Assembly (NCBI GenBank): GCA_035552095.1
Contig: DASZMA010000015.1
Location: 5,407 to 69,406 of the forward strand
Reading direction: 5' to 3'
From: Bog-473 sp035552095
Lineage (GTDB): Bacteria > Actinomycetota > Acidimicrobiia > Acidimicrobiales > RAAP-2
Length of the DNA: 64,000 bases
Position 1 is the stretch's first letter; every line of letters begins with the position of its first letter. Made by a program: the position numbers and the translations under genes. The notes beneath the pieces were generated by a model. It was not told the DNA's origin. It saw only the letters and a program-made list of their open reading frames with translations, and searched no databases. This document shows, one piece after another, positions 24,858-34,128 of the stretch.

Positions 24858-25535
24858 TCAGCCGAACCGGTAGCCGACGCCCCACACCGTGGCCAGGGGA
24901 AGCTCATGGCCCAACTTCTTGCGCAGCTGGGCCACGTGGACATCGACTGTCCGCTCGTCGCCGTACCAGTCGGCACCCCACACACCGTTGAGGAGCTGCT
25001 GGCGGGAAAGGGCGAGGCCGACGTTGTGGGCCAGGAAAGCCAGGAGGTCGAACTCCCGGGTGGTCAAGGCCACGACCTGGCCGGCCATGCGGGCTTCCCG
25101 GCGCCGGTGGTCCACCTCGAGGTCCCCGACCGTCACCACCTCGACCGGTGGCGGCGCGTCCCGCGAGCGCCGGAGGATGGCCCGGACCCGGGCCACCAGC
25201 TCACGAGGCGAGAAGGGCTTGACCAGATAGTCATCGGCACCCAATTCGAGTCCGAGGATGCGATCCAGCTCGTCGTCCCGGGCCGTCAAGAAGAGCACGG
25301 GGACATTGCCATTGGCCCGGATGTCCCGGCAGACGTCGAACCCGTCGCGTCCGCCGGGCAGGCCGACGTCGAGGATGACAAACGCCGGATCCTCCGCTTC
25401 AATCAGGGCCAGACCGTGGTCCCCGTCCCGCGCCAGCAGAACCCGGAAACCATCGCGGCGGAGGTACAGGTCGACCAGATCGGCGATATGCGGGTCGTCC
25501 TCAATGACGATGATCGTGCCCGCCGCCGTGCTCAC
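24858..25535 (-). CDS. OmpR/PhoB-type response regulator
   Basis: The 225-residue regulator has a receiver domain (1-120; Asp13-Asp14, phospho-acceptor Asp56, Thr84, Lys107) and a winged-helix DNA-binding domain (130-225, ERTVDVHVAQLRKKLG). Its operon partner is the histidine kinase just downstream. The divergent secreted helical protein gene (25692) is a plausible target because they share the 156-base upstream region. That link is an inference. Confidence 0.93.
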   Translation of the reverse strand: MSTAAGTIIVIEDDPHIADLVDLYLRRDGFRVLLARDGDHGLALIEAEDPAFVILDVGLPGGRDGFDVCRDIRANGNVPVLFLTARDDELDRILGLELGADDYLVKPFSPRELVARVRAILRRSRDAPPPVEVVTVGDLEVDHRRREARMAGQVVALTTREFDLLAFLAHNVGLALSRQQLLNGVWGADWYGDERTVDVHVAQLRKKLGHELPLATVWGVGYRFG

Positions 25536-25691
25536 CCTGCACAGCCTGGCACCTGCCGGCCCAAATGCCGCTCAGATCGGGCAGCCATAACAGAACCCTC
25601 ATGTTTGCCCCACAGCTCCATGACCGGGAGGTCCCAGCATGTGGGGATGGACCGCGGGCGCGCCTGGAGCGACCCCGAGAGGAGGAGACCT

Positions 25692-26423
25692 GTGTCGAAG
25701 ATCCGATTGCGTTGGGCCACCGGGGCGTTGACCTCAGCCGCCCTGCTGAGCGGTGGCGCCAGTGCGGCGGGTGCGGCGGGTGCGGCCAACAGTTCGGCCA
25801 CCCCGCCCACCTTGCCGGCCGTGCAGGCCAAGGCGGCGGCAGCCATCACCCTACGGCTGAACGATCTCAATGCCGCGGTGTCGAGGGTCAACACGGCCAA
25901 GCACCTGGCGGACGATGCCGCCACTCTGGACGGGTACCTGCAGCGCGATCTGGCGCCGCTGCAGGCGCTCGGACAGAAGATCGCGGCCGACACCAATGTG
26001 ACGACGGCCCAAGCCGACGCGGCCACCATCTTCACCAACTTCCGCGTGCTGGCCCTGGTGCTGCCCGCCACCCGCCTGGCCGCCAGCAGCGACAGCGTTG
26101 CGCACGGGTCGGTGCCGAACCTCAGCGCCGACTCGGCTGACGCGCAGGCTCACGTGACCGCAGCCAACCAGGCCGCGTTGGCGCCCCTCATCGCCAACCT
26201 GAACGATGAGATCAGCGCAGCCACCGGCGCCACCTCAGGTCTGGCCGCCACGGTCCTGGCCGACACGCCGGCGCAGTGGAATAGCGACCACAGCCTGCTG
26301 TCCTCGGCTCGCGCCTCGCTGGCGGGAGCCGGCCACGACGTCAAAGTGGGACGAGCCGACGTGCATCAGATCCGGGACGACGTGAAGCCCTCCGCCACGC
26401 CGACAACGCCGACCACCTCGTAG
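25692..26423 (+). CDS. Secreted alpha-helical protein, function unknown
   Basis: The 243-residue protein starts at GTG behind GAGGAGG. It has a signal peptide (MSKIRLRW, hydrophobic TGALTSAALLSGGASA, AGAAGA cleavage area). The rest is Ala-rich and helical with heptad-like spacing (NDLNAAVSRVNTAKHLADD, then TNVTTAQADAATIFTNFRV). No cysteines and no lipobox are seen. The helical module recurs in secreted actinobacterial proteins as I recall it, with no known role. Its position divergent from a two-component system suggests regulation by, or signalling to, that system. Confidence 0.78.
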   Translation: MSKIRLRWATGALTSAALLSGGASAAGAAGAANSSATPPTLPAVQAKAAAAITLRLNDLNAAVSRVNTAKHLADDAATLDGYLQRDLAPLQALGQKIAADTNVTTAQADAATIFTNFRVLALVLPATRLAASSDSVAHGSVPNLSADSADAQAHVTAANQAALAPLIANLNDEISAATGATSGLAATVLADTPAQWNSDHSLLSSARASLAGAGHDVKVGRADVHQIRDDVKPSATPTTPTTS

Positions 26424-26432
26424 GCGGCCCGT

Positions 26433-27878
26433 CTACGAGACCAGACTGGCGGTGTTCATGTTGAGGCCGTTGGCCGCCTTGGAGCGGTGCATGGCCTGGA
26501 ACTCGGTGAACTCGGCCAGCCCCCACGGGCCGTTCTCGACGCCCACGCCGCTCCACTTGAAACCGCCGAACGGCTGCTGCGGCGAGAGGGCCAGGTGGGT
26601 GTTGACCCAGGCCGTGCCGCACTCGAGTTGCGCCGCCACGGCGGCGGCCCGATCACCGTCGGCACTCCAGACCGAGCCCGAGAGCCCGAAGTGGGTGGCG
26701 TTGGCCCGGTCGATGGCATCGCCCTCGTTGCGGTAGGAGATGACGGGCAGGGCCGGGCCGAACTGCTCCTCGTCGACGATGCGGGTGCCGTCGGAGAGGC
26801 CAGCCAGGATCGTCGGCTCGAAGAAGTAACCGGGGCGTTCCATGGCGTGGCCACCCGAGACCGCTCGGGCGCCCTGGGAGAGCGCGTCAGCCACCAGCTC
26901 CTTGACCCGCTCGAACTGCGGCGCGTTGTTGATCGGCCCGAGCTTGGAGTCCGGCTCGGTGCCATCGCCCACCTTGATCGCCCTGGCGTGCACGGCCAGG
27001 GCCTCCACCACGTCGTCGTACATGGCCTCAGGCACGTACACCCGCTTGATGGCCGAGCAGACCTGCCCGTTGTTGTTGAAGGCGCCGGCGAAGATGGCGG
27101 TGGCCACGGTGGCCGGGTCAGCGTCGTCCAGCACGATGGCCGGGTCGTTGCCACCCAACTCGAGGGTGACCCGCTTGAGGTCAGGCGCGGCAGACATCGC
27201 CACCTTCTTTCCCGTCTCGATGGAACCGGTGAAGCTGATCTTGCGCGGGACGGGGTGGCTGGTCATCCAGGCGCCCAGATCGTCGCCGCCGCTGACCACG
27301 TTGAGGACGCCCGGGGGCAGCACGTCACGCAGCAGCTCGCCCACCTTGAGGGTGGAGAGCGGCGTGAAGGGCGAAGGCTTGAGCACCATGGTGTTGCCGG
27401 CCAGGAGGGCCGGGGCGATCTTCCAGAAGGCCAGGGTCAGCGGGAAGTTCCACGGCGTGATGGCCGCGACCACGCCGAGCGGGCGCCGGACCACTTCAAC
27501 GAAGGCCGTGTCGTCGTCCTGGATAATCTGCGGTGGCGTCTCGAGATTGGCGAAGTACTGGCACCAGATAGCGGCGGCGAAGACCTCGATGTTGGCGTCA
27601 CCCAATGGCTTGCCCTGCTCGGACGTCAACACGGGGGCCAGCTCACCGGTGGAGGCCAGCAGCACGTCGGCCACCTTCAGCAACGCGGCCCGCCGGGCTG
27701 CCTCGTCGGACTTCCAGTCCCGGGCCGCTTTGGCGGCAGCGTCGAAGGCGGCGTCGAGCTGTTCCTTGCTGCACTCGGGCGCCTGGGCGAAGACCTCGCC
27801 GGTGGCGGGATTGCGGACACCGAAGGTCTCCCCGGTTGGAATGGTGTCTCCAGCAACGGTCATCACGAAGTCGGTCAT
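26433..27878 (-). CDS. NAD(P)-dependent aldehyde dehydrogenase, probably aminoaldehyde-type
   Basis: The 481-residue enzyme is a complete ALDH: Asn144 in TPWNFPL, Glu240 in TLELGGNDP, and catalytic Cys274 in NNGQVCSAIKR. It oxidises an aldehyde to the acid with NAD(P)+. It lies downstream of a TetR gene and close to a divergent flavin amine oxidase, which together suggest oxidation of the aldehyde made by that oxidase (for putrescine, 4-aminobutyraldehyde to GABA). The substrate is inferred from neighbours. Confidence 0.9.
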   Translation of the reverse strand: MTDFVMTVAGDTIPTGETFGVRNPATGEVFAQAPECSKEQLDAAFDAAAKAARDWKSDEAARRAALLKVADVLLASTGELAPVLTSEQGKPLGDANIEVFAAAIWCQYFANLETPPQIIQDDDTAFVEVVRRPLGVVAAITPWNFPLTLAFWKIAPALLAGNTMVLKPSPFTPLSTLKVGELLRDVLPPGVLNVVSGGDDLGAWMTSHPVPRKISFTGSIETGKKVAMSAAPDLKRVTLELGGNDPAIVLDDADPATVATAIFAGAFNNNGQVCSAIKRVYVPEAMYDDVVEALAVHARAIKVGDGTEPDSKLGPINNAPQFERVKELVADALSQGARAVSGGHAMERPGYFFEPTILAGLSDGTRIVDEEQFGPALPVISYRNEGDAIDRANATHFGLSGSVWSADGDRAAAVAAQLECGTAWVNTHLALSPQQPFGGFKWSGVGVENGPWGLAEFTEFQAMHRSKAANGLNMNTASLVS

Positions 27879-28013
27879 GGTGCTCCCATGGGTCGCTCGC
27901 GCCTGACGGGATCGTCAGCGCGGGGAAGTCGGATTGGACTCTGCCCGCCATCTTCCCAGAACTGCCGTCCCCACTCAATCGGGAGCCAGTGCGTCGAGCC
28001 AGTCGGCCGGACC

Positions 28014-28619
28014 TCAGTCGAACAGCTTGGTCAGGAAGGCGTCCACCGTCCCGATGACCCGCTGGCGCAGATCCCCGTCCCCCGGCGCAGCGGCGATCAT
28101 CAGCGCGCCCTCGTTGAGCAGGCCCAGCAGCAGGTTGGCCGCGATGGACGGATCCCCCGGCACCTCAATGCCCTCGGCGGCGGCCCGGGCGAAGACCTCT
28201 TCGAGGAGCGGCACGCACGACGCCGCGTCGAGGGCACGGCAGGCGGCTAGGCCCAAGACGGCGGGGGCATCGGCCAGTATCCGGGCCACGGTGGGGTCGG
28301 CGCAGGCGTCCAGGTAGGCCCGGCAGCCCCGGTGCAGCTGCTCGCGCACCCCGTGGCCCCGCAGGGCGGCCGCCACCACCAGATCGACCAGTTCGCCGGT
28401 GAGCTCGTCCACCACGGCCGCCGCCACCTCGGCCTTCGAAGCGAAGTGGTGGTAGAGCGCGCCCCGGGTCACCCCGGCTCGCCGGGCAATCTCCTCCCGG
28501 CCGGTCCGGGCGAACCCGTTCTCGGCGAAGAGCGCCCGGGCCGCCACCAACAGGGCGCCCCTGGTCCGGGCCGATCGCTCCACCTGGGTCGCTCTCGGCT
28601 GGCGCTCCGTCGTCGTCAT
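28014..28619 (-). CDS. TetR-family repressor
   Basis: The 201-residue regulator has an N-terminal HTH (GREEIARRAGVTRGALYHHF, about 35-60) and a helical ligand domain (70-201). The ATG before TTTERQ has GGAGG at 5-base spacing and is preferred over an ATG 8 codons upstream. It is divergent from the amine oxidase and upstream of the aldehyde dehydrogenase, with a perfect palindrome in the promoter gap, so it most likely controls amine catabolism. The inducer is probably an amine or aldehyde intermediate. Confidence 0.88.
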   Translation of the reverse strand: MTTTERQPRATQVERSARTRGALLVAARALFAENGFARTGREEIARRAGVTRGALYHHFASKAEVAAAVVDELTGELVDLVVAAALRGHGVREQLHRGCRAYLDACADPTVARILADAPAVLGLAACRALDAASCVPLLEEVFARAAAEGIEVPGDPSIAANLLLGLLNEGALMIAAAPGDGDLRQRVIGTVDAFLTKLFD

Positions 28620-28645
28620 CCGACCTCCATTGGCCTTCGCCATTT

Positions 28646-28666
28646 ACATGCGGGCAGCACGCATGT
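28646..28666. promoter_or_regulatory. Palindromic TetR operator
   Basis: ACATGCG and CGCATGT are perfect 7-base inverted arms around GGCAGCA. The site lies between the TetR start (28619) and the amine oxidase start (28697), the expected place for a shared operator. Confidence 0.65.
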
Positions 28667-28696
28667 TACCTTACCGATAACGAAGAGGGGGACACC

Positions 28697-30061
28697 ATGT
28701 CGAGCACGCCGATGGAGGCCGATGTCTGCGTCGTGGGGGCCGGCCTGGCCGGGCTCACCGCGGCGCGGCGGTTAACCCAGGCCGGGCAGTCCGTGGTGGT
28801 CCTCGAAGCCCGCGACCGCGTAGGCGGGCGGCTGTGGACCCGCCTCAGTGCCAGCGGGGTGCCGGTCGACATGGGGGCGTGCTTCATCGGGCCCGCTCAC
28901 GACCGCATGCACGCCCTCACCAAGGAGATGGGCGTCTCGGTCTTCCCCACCCACGTCACCGGCCACAACGTCCTGGCCACCGGCGGCAAGGTCCAGCGCT
29001 ACAAGGGGGACATCCCCCGTATCAGCCCGGTGGCGCTGCTCAGCGCGGCGCAGGCCATCAGCCGCATGAACGCCATGGCCAAGACACTCGACGTCGACGC
29101 GCCCTGGGCGGCCCGGAAGGCGCTCGAGTGGGACGCGCAGTCGTGCCGCTCCTGGCTCACGCCGACCCACGTCCCGACCAAGCTGGCCCGGGACCTCATC
29201 GCGGCCACCATCCGGGCCTGCTTCGCCAGCGAGCTCTCGGAAGTCTCGTGGCTGAACTGGCTCTTCCTGGTCCGCTCGGCCAACGGGCTCGAGTCGCTCA
29301 TGAACATTGAGGGGGGCTACCAGCACGAGCAGTTCGAGGGTGGCGTCCAGGCCGTCCCCAGCGCCATGGCGGCCGAGCTCGGGGAGTCGGTCATCCTCGA
29401 CTCACCGGTCCGGGCGGTCAGCCAGACCAAAGAGACCGTCGAAGTCATGAGCGGCCGGGCCGCGGTGACGGCCCGCCACCTGGTGCTCGCGCTCCCCCGG
29501 GCCCTGACGGCCGGGATCCAGTTCGATCCGCCCCTGCCGGCCGACCACGCCCTACTCATCCACCAGGTCCCGGCGGGCACCGAGCTCAAGATGGTGGCCG
29601 TCTACGAGGAGCCCTTCTGGCGCCACGACGGACTGTCGGGCAACACCGTGGCCACCGATGACGACATTGAGATCTCGCTGGATACGACGCAGCCCGGTCA
29701 CCCGCAAGGTGTGATGGCCACCTACAGCGCCGGCCCGCGGGCCCGCACCCTCTCCCGGATGAGTTCGGAGGACCGCCGCGCCGTCCTGCTCAACATGCTG
29801 ACCACCAGGCTCGGGCCCAAGGCGGCCCAGCCCATCGACATCCTCGAGCAGAACTGGGTGGAAGAGCAGTGGACGAGGGGCTGCTCCATGGCGCACTTCG
29901 CCGCCGGGACGCTGACCCAGTACGGGCATTTGCTCCGAGAGCCGGTCGGCCGGCTGCACTGGGCCGGGACGGAGACGGCGTCGGTCTCCTACGGCGCCAT
30001 GGACGGCGCCGTGCGCTCGGGCGAGCGGGTGAGCGAGGAGATCCTGCAGCTGGCCCGCTGA
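28697..30061 (+). CDS. Flavin monoamine oxidase (putrescine-oxidase-like)
   Basis: The 454-residue flavoenzyme has an N-terminal FAD motif (VCVVGAGLAGLTAARRL) followed by EARDRVGGRLWT, and the C-terminal FAD/substrate region LHWAGTETASVSYGAMDGAV. Cys396 in RGCSMAHFAAGTLTQYG aligns with the cysteine that bonds FAD covalently in human MAO-B (Cys397), so covalent flavin is likely. It oxidises a primary amine to aldehyde, ammonia and peroxide. GAGGGGG precedes the ATG. TetR and ALDH partners make a compact amine-degradation module. Confidence 0.9.
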   Translation: MSSTPMEADVCVVGAGLAGLTAARRLTQAGQSVVVLEARDRVGGRLWTRLSASGVPVDMGACFIGPAHDRMHALTKEMGVSVFPTHVTGHNVLATGGKVQRYKGDIPRISPVALLSAAQAISRMNAMAKTLDVDAPWAARKALEWDAQSCRSWLTPTHVPTKLARDLIAATIRACFASELSEVSWLNWLFLVRSANGLESLMNIEGGYQHEQFEGGVQAVPSAMAAELGESVILDSPVRAVSQTKETVEVMSGRAAVTARHLVLALPRALTAGIQFDPPLPADHALLIHQVPAGTELKMVAVYEEPFWRHDGLSGNTVATDDDIEISLDTTQPGHPQGVMATYSAGPRARTLSRMSSEDRRAVLLNMLTTRLGPKAAQPIDILEQNWVEEQWTRGCSMAHFAAGTLTQYGHLLREPVGRLHWAGTETASVSYGAMDGAVRSGERVSEEILQLAR

Positions 30062-30073
30062 GGCAACGCCGCT

Positions 30074-30916
30074 TTACTCCCCGGGTCGGGGACCCGGGCC
30101 AGTGCCCACGCCCAACTTCTCCCGGAAGAAGGTCAAGGTCTGGTCGAGCGCAGCGCGGGTCGGCGTGCCCTCCCGGTCCTGCAGGTGTTCGGTCAGCACG
30201 GAGTGGGCCGCCTTGGGGTGGCCGTGCGGGTTGCCCGGCGCCGAGTCGATCTCCACCGCGATGAACGCGTCACCCAGCTCGCGCCGCAGGGTGTCGAAGC
30301 GCGCCTCGAAGACGAAGGGGTCGTTGGTGAATCGCAGCCCGAGCAGGCAGGCGCCCTCGGCCGTGCGCTCCTTCACCCGGGCCAGGTCGCCGTCCGAGAT
30401 CCCGATGTCGGCCTTGAACTTCTTGGACAGCGGGAAGGGCATGGAGGGCTGGCTGAGTACCGGGGCCAGCATGATGTCGTCGACCATCATGGCCAGGGCG
30501 AAGCCGCCGGTGAAGCACATGCCCACCGCGCCCACCCCAGGGCCGCCGCAGCGCTCATGCTCGGCCTTGGCCAGCGCCCGTAGCCACACCGTGATCGGGC
30601 TGGTCTTCTTGAGTGCGAAGGCGGTGAACTCCCGCGAGATGCAGGCCGGGCCGAAGGACTTGGCCAGGTAGCCGCCTGAGATGGGGCGTCCCGGATCGCC
30701 GAAGAGATGCGGCATGACCGCGGTGCACCCGGCGGCCACTACCCGGCGCCCGAACTCGGCCACCAGCGGGGTGATACCGGGCATCTCGGACATCACGATC
30801 ACCGCCGGCCCGCTGCCGGCCCGGTAGAGGTCGCGCCGCTTCCCGTCCGCCTCGAAGGTCTCCTTGGTGAAGCCCTCCAGCGCGGCGTCCCACTCCTTCA
30901 CATCGCTCTTCGCCAT
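30074..30916 (-). CDS. Dienelactone hydrolase family protein
   Basis: The 280-residue alpha/beta-hydrolase carries the dienelactone-hydrolase signature GMCFTGG with nucleophile Cys134, an acidic residue at SEMPGI (Glu44) and a C-terminal His in the HPKAAHS area. Such enzymes open enol-lactones in aromatic degradation, but many act on other esters. Its ATG follows TACGGT by 6 bases, so the message may be leaderless. In-frame upstream codons would run through the divergent gene and were rejected. Confidence 0.88.
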   Translation of the reverse strand: MAKSDVKEWDAALEGFTKETFEADGKRRDLYRAGSGPAVIVMSEMPGITPLVAEFGRRVVAAGCTAVMPHLFGDPGRPISGGYLAKSFGPACISREFTAFALKKTSPITVWLRALAKAEHERCGGPGVGAVGMCFTGGFALAMMVDDIMLAPVLSQPSMPFPLSKKFKADIGISDGDLARVKERTAEGACLLGLRFTNDPFVFEARFDTLRRELGDAFIAVEIDSAPGNPHGHPKAAHSVLTEHLQDREGTPTRAALDQTLTFFREKLGVGTGPGPRPGE

Positions 30917-30922
30917 CTTTGG

Positions 30923-30932
30923 ACCGTAGCAT
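30923..30932. promoter_or_regulatory. Overlapping divergent -10 elements in a 24-base gap
   Basis: Only 24 bases separate the two divergent start codons (30916 minus, 30941 plus). On the minus strand TACGGT (30928-30923) ends 6 bases before the hydrolase ATG. On the plus strand TAGCAT (30927-30932) ends 8 bases before the thiolase-like GTG. Both fit TANNNT -10 boxes of leaderless promoters. Confidence 0.45.
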
Positions 30933-30940
30933 CGCCATTT

Positions 30941-32410
30941 GTGCATTCTCCGAGTACCACCCCCACCCGGCGCGCCCCCGTGCTGGTCGGTGTGGGCACC
31001 GCCGCCGAGGGCGGCCCGGTCGGCGAGTTGATGGCCCAGGCCACCCTCGTCGCCGGCGCCGATGCCGGCGCCCCGGAGCTGCTGCGCGCCGTGGACCGCA
31101 TCGCCACCCCGCAAGGCACCTGGTCCGAGCGCGACCCCGCCCGGACCCTGGCCCGGCGGATCGGCGCCCCCCACGCTCAGACGTTCCTCTACGAGATCGG
31201 GGTATCGCAACAGGAGATGATCGATGAGGTGCTGGCGGCCATCGGGCGCGGCGACATTGAGGTGGCGCTGGTGGTCGGCGGTGAGGCGCGCGCCTACGCC
31301 CGCAGTGGCGGTCAGGAGGACGAGGGCACGACCGATCCGCCTGACGTCACCGTGACCCGGCCACCTGACTTCATTGCCCCCATTGAGAGCGCGGCGGGGA
31401 TCGTCTGGCCGGTGGTGCAGCAGTACGCGTTGATTGAGAACGCGCTGGCTGCGCACGAGCACCGTGCTCCCGACGCGCATCTCGGTGAGGTGGCCGCCTT
31501 GTGGGCCCGCTTCAACGAGGTGGCCCAAGGCAATCCATTGGCGGCCTTCCCAACGCCCCGGACGGCCGAGTTCATCGCCACCCCGGCAGTCAAGAACCGA
31601 CCATTGGCCCACCCGTACAACCTGTGGCACTCCACCCAGTGGACGGTCGACCAAGCGGCCGCCCTCCTCTTCTGTTCAGCCGAGCGAGCGGCGGCGACCG
31701 GGATACCGAGGGATCGTTGGGTCTTCCCCCGGGTGGCGCTGCACGCCTCCCAGGCCATCACCCTGACCGCCCGGGCCAACCTCTTCGAGTGGCCGGCCAT
31801 GCGGGTCCTCGGGCGAGCCGCCGCCGCCCATCTGGGCCGTCCACTGCGCGAGATCGAAGTGGCCGAGGTCTACTCGTGCTTTCCCGCCGCCGTCCGGGTG
31901 CAGCAACGCGCCCTGCAACTCGATCTCGATGGCACGCCGACACTCACCGGCGGCATGGCCTTCGCCGGCGGACCGTTCAACAACTACGTGCTCCAGTCCA
32001 CCGCCGCCGTCGTACAACGGTTGCGGACCGAGCCCGCCCAGCTCGGTCTGGTCACCACCGTGTCGGGCATGTTGTCCAAACCGGGACTGGCCGTCTGGTC
32101 GTGCACCCCGCCTCCGTCGGCGCAGGGCACCCTGTTGGCGGACCTGGCCGACGAGGCGGCCGCGGCCACCGCCACCCGTCCGGTGGCCGATCCGGATCAC
32201 GGGCCGGGCCCGGCCACCGTGGTCTCCTACACCGTGACCTATGACGCCGAGGACCCGCTGCGGCCCGTCCGAACCGCCATTGTGGCCGAGCGGGCCGACC
32301 GAAGCCGCACGGCCGCTACCTGCGAAGATGAGTCGATCGCCCGCCACTGCTTCACCGAGACGCTCATCGGCCGCCCGGTGCACCTCGAGCACACCACGTT
32401 CACGTTGTGA
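30941..32410 (+). CDS. Thiolase-like protein type 1 (SCP2-thiolase relative) with extra C-terminal domain
   Basis: The 489-residue protein has the thiolase fold (VLVGVGTAAEG at the start, VALVVGGEARAYARS, AEVYSCFPAAV, GGMAFAGGPFNNYVLQ, SGMLSKPGLAVWS) and an additional 80-residue C-terminal domain as in TLP1 proteins. The position of the usual catalytic cysteine reads EIGVSQQE, with Gly instead of Cys, so normal thiolysis is unlikely. It may bind acyl-CoA or act as a partner protein. The GTG start is the only one compatible with the divergent gene. Its stop overlaps cydD (GTGA). Confidence 0.83.
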   Translation: MHSPSTTPTRRAPVLVGVGTAAEGGPVGELMAQATLVAGADAGAPELLRAVDRIATPQGTWSERDPARTLARRIGAPHAQTFLYEIGVSQQEMIDEVLAAIGRGDIEVALVVGGEARAYARSGGQEDEGTTDPPDVTVTRPPDFIAPIESAAGIVWPVVQQYALIENALAAHEHRAPDAHLGEVAALWARFNEVAQGNPLAAFPTPRTAEFIATPAVKNRPLAHPYNLWHSTQWTVDQAAALLFCSAERAAATGIPRDRWVFPRVALHASQAITLTARANLFEWPAMRVLGRAAAAHLGRPLREIEVAEVYSCFPAAVRVQQRALQLDLDGTPTLTGGMAFAGGPFNNYVLQSTAAVVQRLRTEPAQLGLVTTVSGMLSKPGLAVWSCTPPPSAQGTLLADLADEAAAATATRPVADPDHGPGPATVVSYTVTYDAEDPLRPVRTAIVAERADRSRTAATCEDESIARHCFTETLIGRPVHLEHTTFTL

Positions 32411-34128
32411 GCCCCGCCCGCTCCATCCGTCCCCGCCTGGTCGACCCCGCGCTGGCGGCCCGGGTACCGAACATCAAGCCGGCCGCCGCTTCGGCGCTGG
32501 TCATCGGCGCCCTCACCGCGGTGGCCATCGTCGTCCAGGCCGTCGCCCTGGCCACGGCGATCGACCGGTCCCTCCTGCACCACGACCCGCTGTCCGCCGT
32601 CGAGCCGCAGCTCGTCGCGGTCGCCGTCGCGGTGGCCGGGCGCGCCGCCCTGGCCCTGATCGGCGAGGTGGCCGCCCAGCGCACCGCCGAGTCCGTCGTG
32701 GCCGCGCTGCAGGGGCAGCTGCTGCGCCACGTGTTCACCCTGGGCCCGAGCTGGCTGGCCGGCGAGCGACCCGGGGAGCTCTCCCTCATCGCCACCCGAG
32801 GCCTGCGTTCGCTGCACACCTACTTCGCCCGCTATCTGCCCCAGGCCGCCCTGGCCGCCGTTGTCCCGGTCATGCTGCTGGCCTGGGTGGCCACCCAGGA
32901 CTGGCTCTCGCTGGTGGTCGTGGTCGGCCTGGTGATCGCCGTCCCGGTGACCATGATCTATTTCGGCCGGGAAGCCACCCGGCGCACGCAGCGCCAATGG
33001 CGCCGGCTCGGGTCGCTGGCCGGCCGGTTCCTCCAGCTCATTGAGGGGCTGCCCACGCTGCGGGCGTTCGGGCGCGACGCCCAGGGGCGGCGCGAGGTGG
33101 CCGAATCGACCGAAGGGGTGCGGGTGGCCACCATGCGCACCTTGCGGGTGGCCTTCCTCTCGGCCCTATCCATGGACCTGATCGCCGGGTTCGGGGTGGG
33201 CTTCGTCGCCATGGTCCTGGGGCTGCGCCTGCTCTGGGGCGAGCTTTCGCTGCAGACTGCCATGGCCGTCCTCCTGGTAGCGCCGGAGATCTTCGTGCCC
33301 CTCCGGCGGGCCGGCGCCGAGTTCCATGCCAGCACGGAGGGTCAAGCCGCGGCCGCCCGTGTCCTCGAGGTGCTGGCACTGGCACCGGTCGCACCGGCCG
33401 AGACCGCCCCATCGGGGCCAGCGATGCCGGACCGCACTCCGGCCGGCGCCAGAAGCCGGGCGCCGGGCGCGCTGGAGATCGCCGACCTGCGGATCGACTA
33501 CGACAACCGCTCGGTGCCGGCGGTGTCGGGCTTCTCCCTGGCCGCGCCGGTCGGAGCCTGGGTCGCCCTGGTCGGTCCGTCGGGCTCGGGGAAGTCATCG
33601 GTGCTGGCCGCCCTGCTCGGCTTCGTCGTCCCCACCGGGGGCACCATGACGGTCGACGGCCTCGCCGCCACCGCGGTCGACCTGACGTCGTGGCGGACCC
33701 GATTCTCCTGGGTTCCCCAGCGCCCGTACCTCTTCACCTCCTCACTGGCTGACAACGTGCGCCTCGGGGCGCCCGACGCCACCGACGACGAGCTGGCTTC
33801 GCTGTTGGATGCGGTCGGTCTGGGACCGCTGGTCTCGCACCTCCCCTACGGCCTCGGCACCCGGCTCGGGCAGGACGGCCTGACCCTGAGTGCGGGCGAA
33901 CGGCAACGGGTGGCCCTGGCCCGCGCCCTGCTGTGCCCCGCGCCCATTTTGCTGCTGGACGAGCCCACCGCCTCGCTCGACGCCCCCACCGTCACGCGCC
34001 TGGCCGGAGCCATTGCGCCGTGGCTGGCCGGGCGCACGGTCATCGTGGCCGCCCACGAGCCTGTCCTGCTGGACCGCTTCGACCTGGTGCTCAACGTGGC
34101 GGACCGGCGGACGGTGGCCACGCCGTGA
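32407..34128 (+). CDS. cydD: Thiol reductant ABC exporter, CydD subunit
   Basis: The 573-residue half-transporter has six membrane helices (about 1-310) and an ATPase domain (355-573) with Walker A GPSGSGKSS near residue 391, signature LSAGERQRVALA and Walker B ILLLDEPTAS. CydDC exports glutathione or cysteine-type thiols, or controls haem loading of cytochrome bd. It overlaps the preceding thiolase-like gene and cydC by 4 bases each. No cydAB genes are in the window. Confidence 0.9.
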   Translation: MSPARSIRPRLVDPALAARVPNIKPAAASALVIGALTAVAIVVQAVALATAIDRSLLHHDPLSAVEPQLVAVAVAVAGRAALALIGEVAAQRTAESVVAALQGQLLRHVFTLGPSWLAGERPGELSLIATRGLRSLHTYFARYLPQAALAAVVPVMLLAWVATQDWLSLVVVVGLVIAVPVTMIYFGREATRRTQRQWRRLGSLAGRFLQLIEGLPTLRAFGRDAQGRREVAESTEGVRVATMRTLRVAFLSALSMDLIAGFGVGFVAMVLGLRLLWGELSLQTAMAVLLVAPEIFVPLRRAGAEFHASTEGQAAAARVLEVLALAPVAPAETAPSGPAMPDRTPAGARSRAPGALEIADLRIDYDNRSVPAVSGFSLAAPVGAWVALVGPSGSGKSSVLAALLGFVVPTGGTMTVDGLAATAVDLTSWRTRFSWVPQRPYLFTSSLADNVRLGAPDATDDELASLLDAVGLGPLVSHLPYGLGTRLGQDGLTLSAGERQRVALARALLCPAPILLLDEPTASLDAPTVTRLAGAIAPWLAGRTVIVAAHEPVLLDRFDLVLNVADRRTVATP

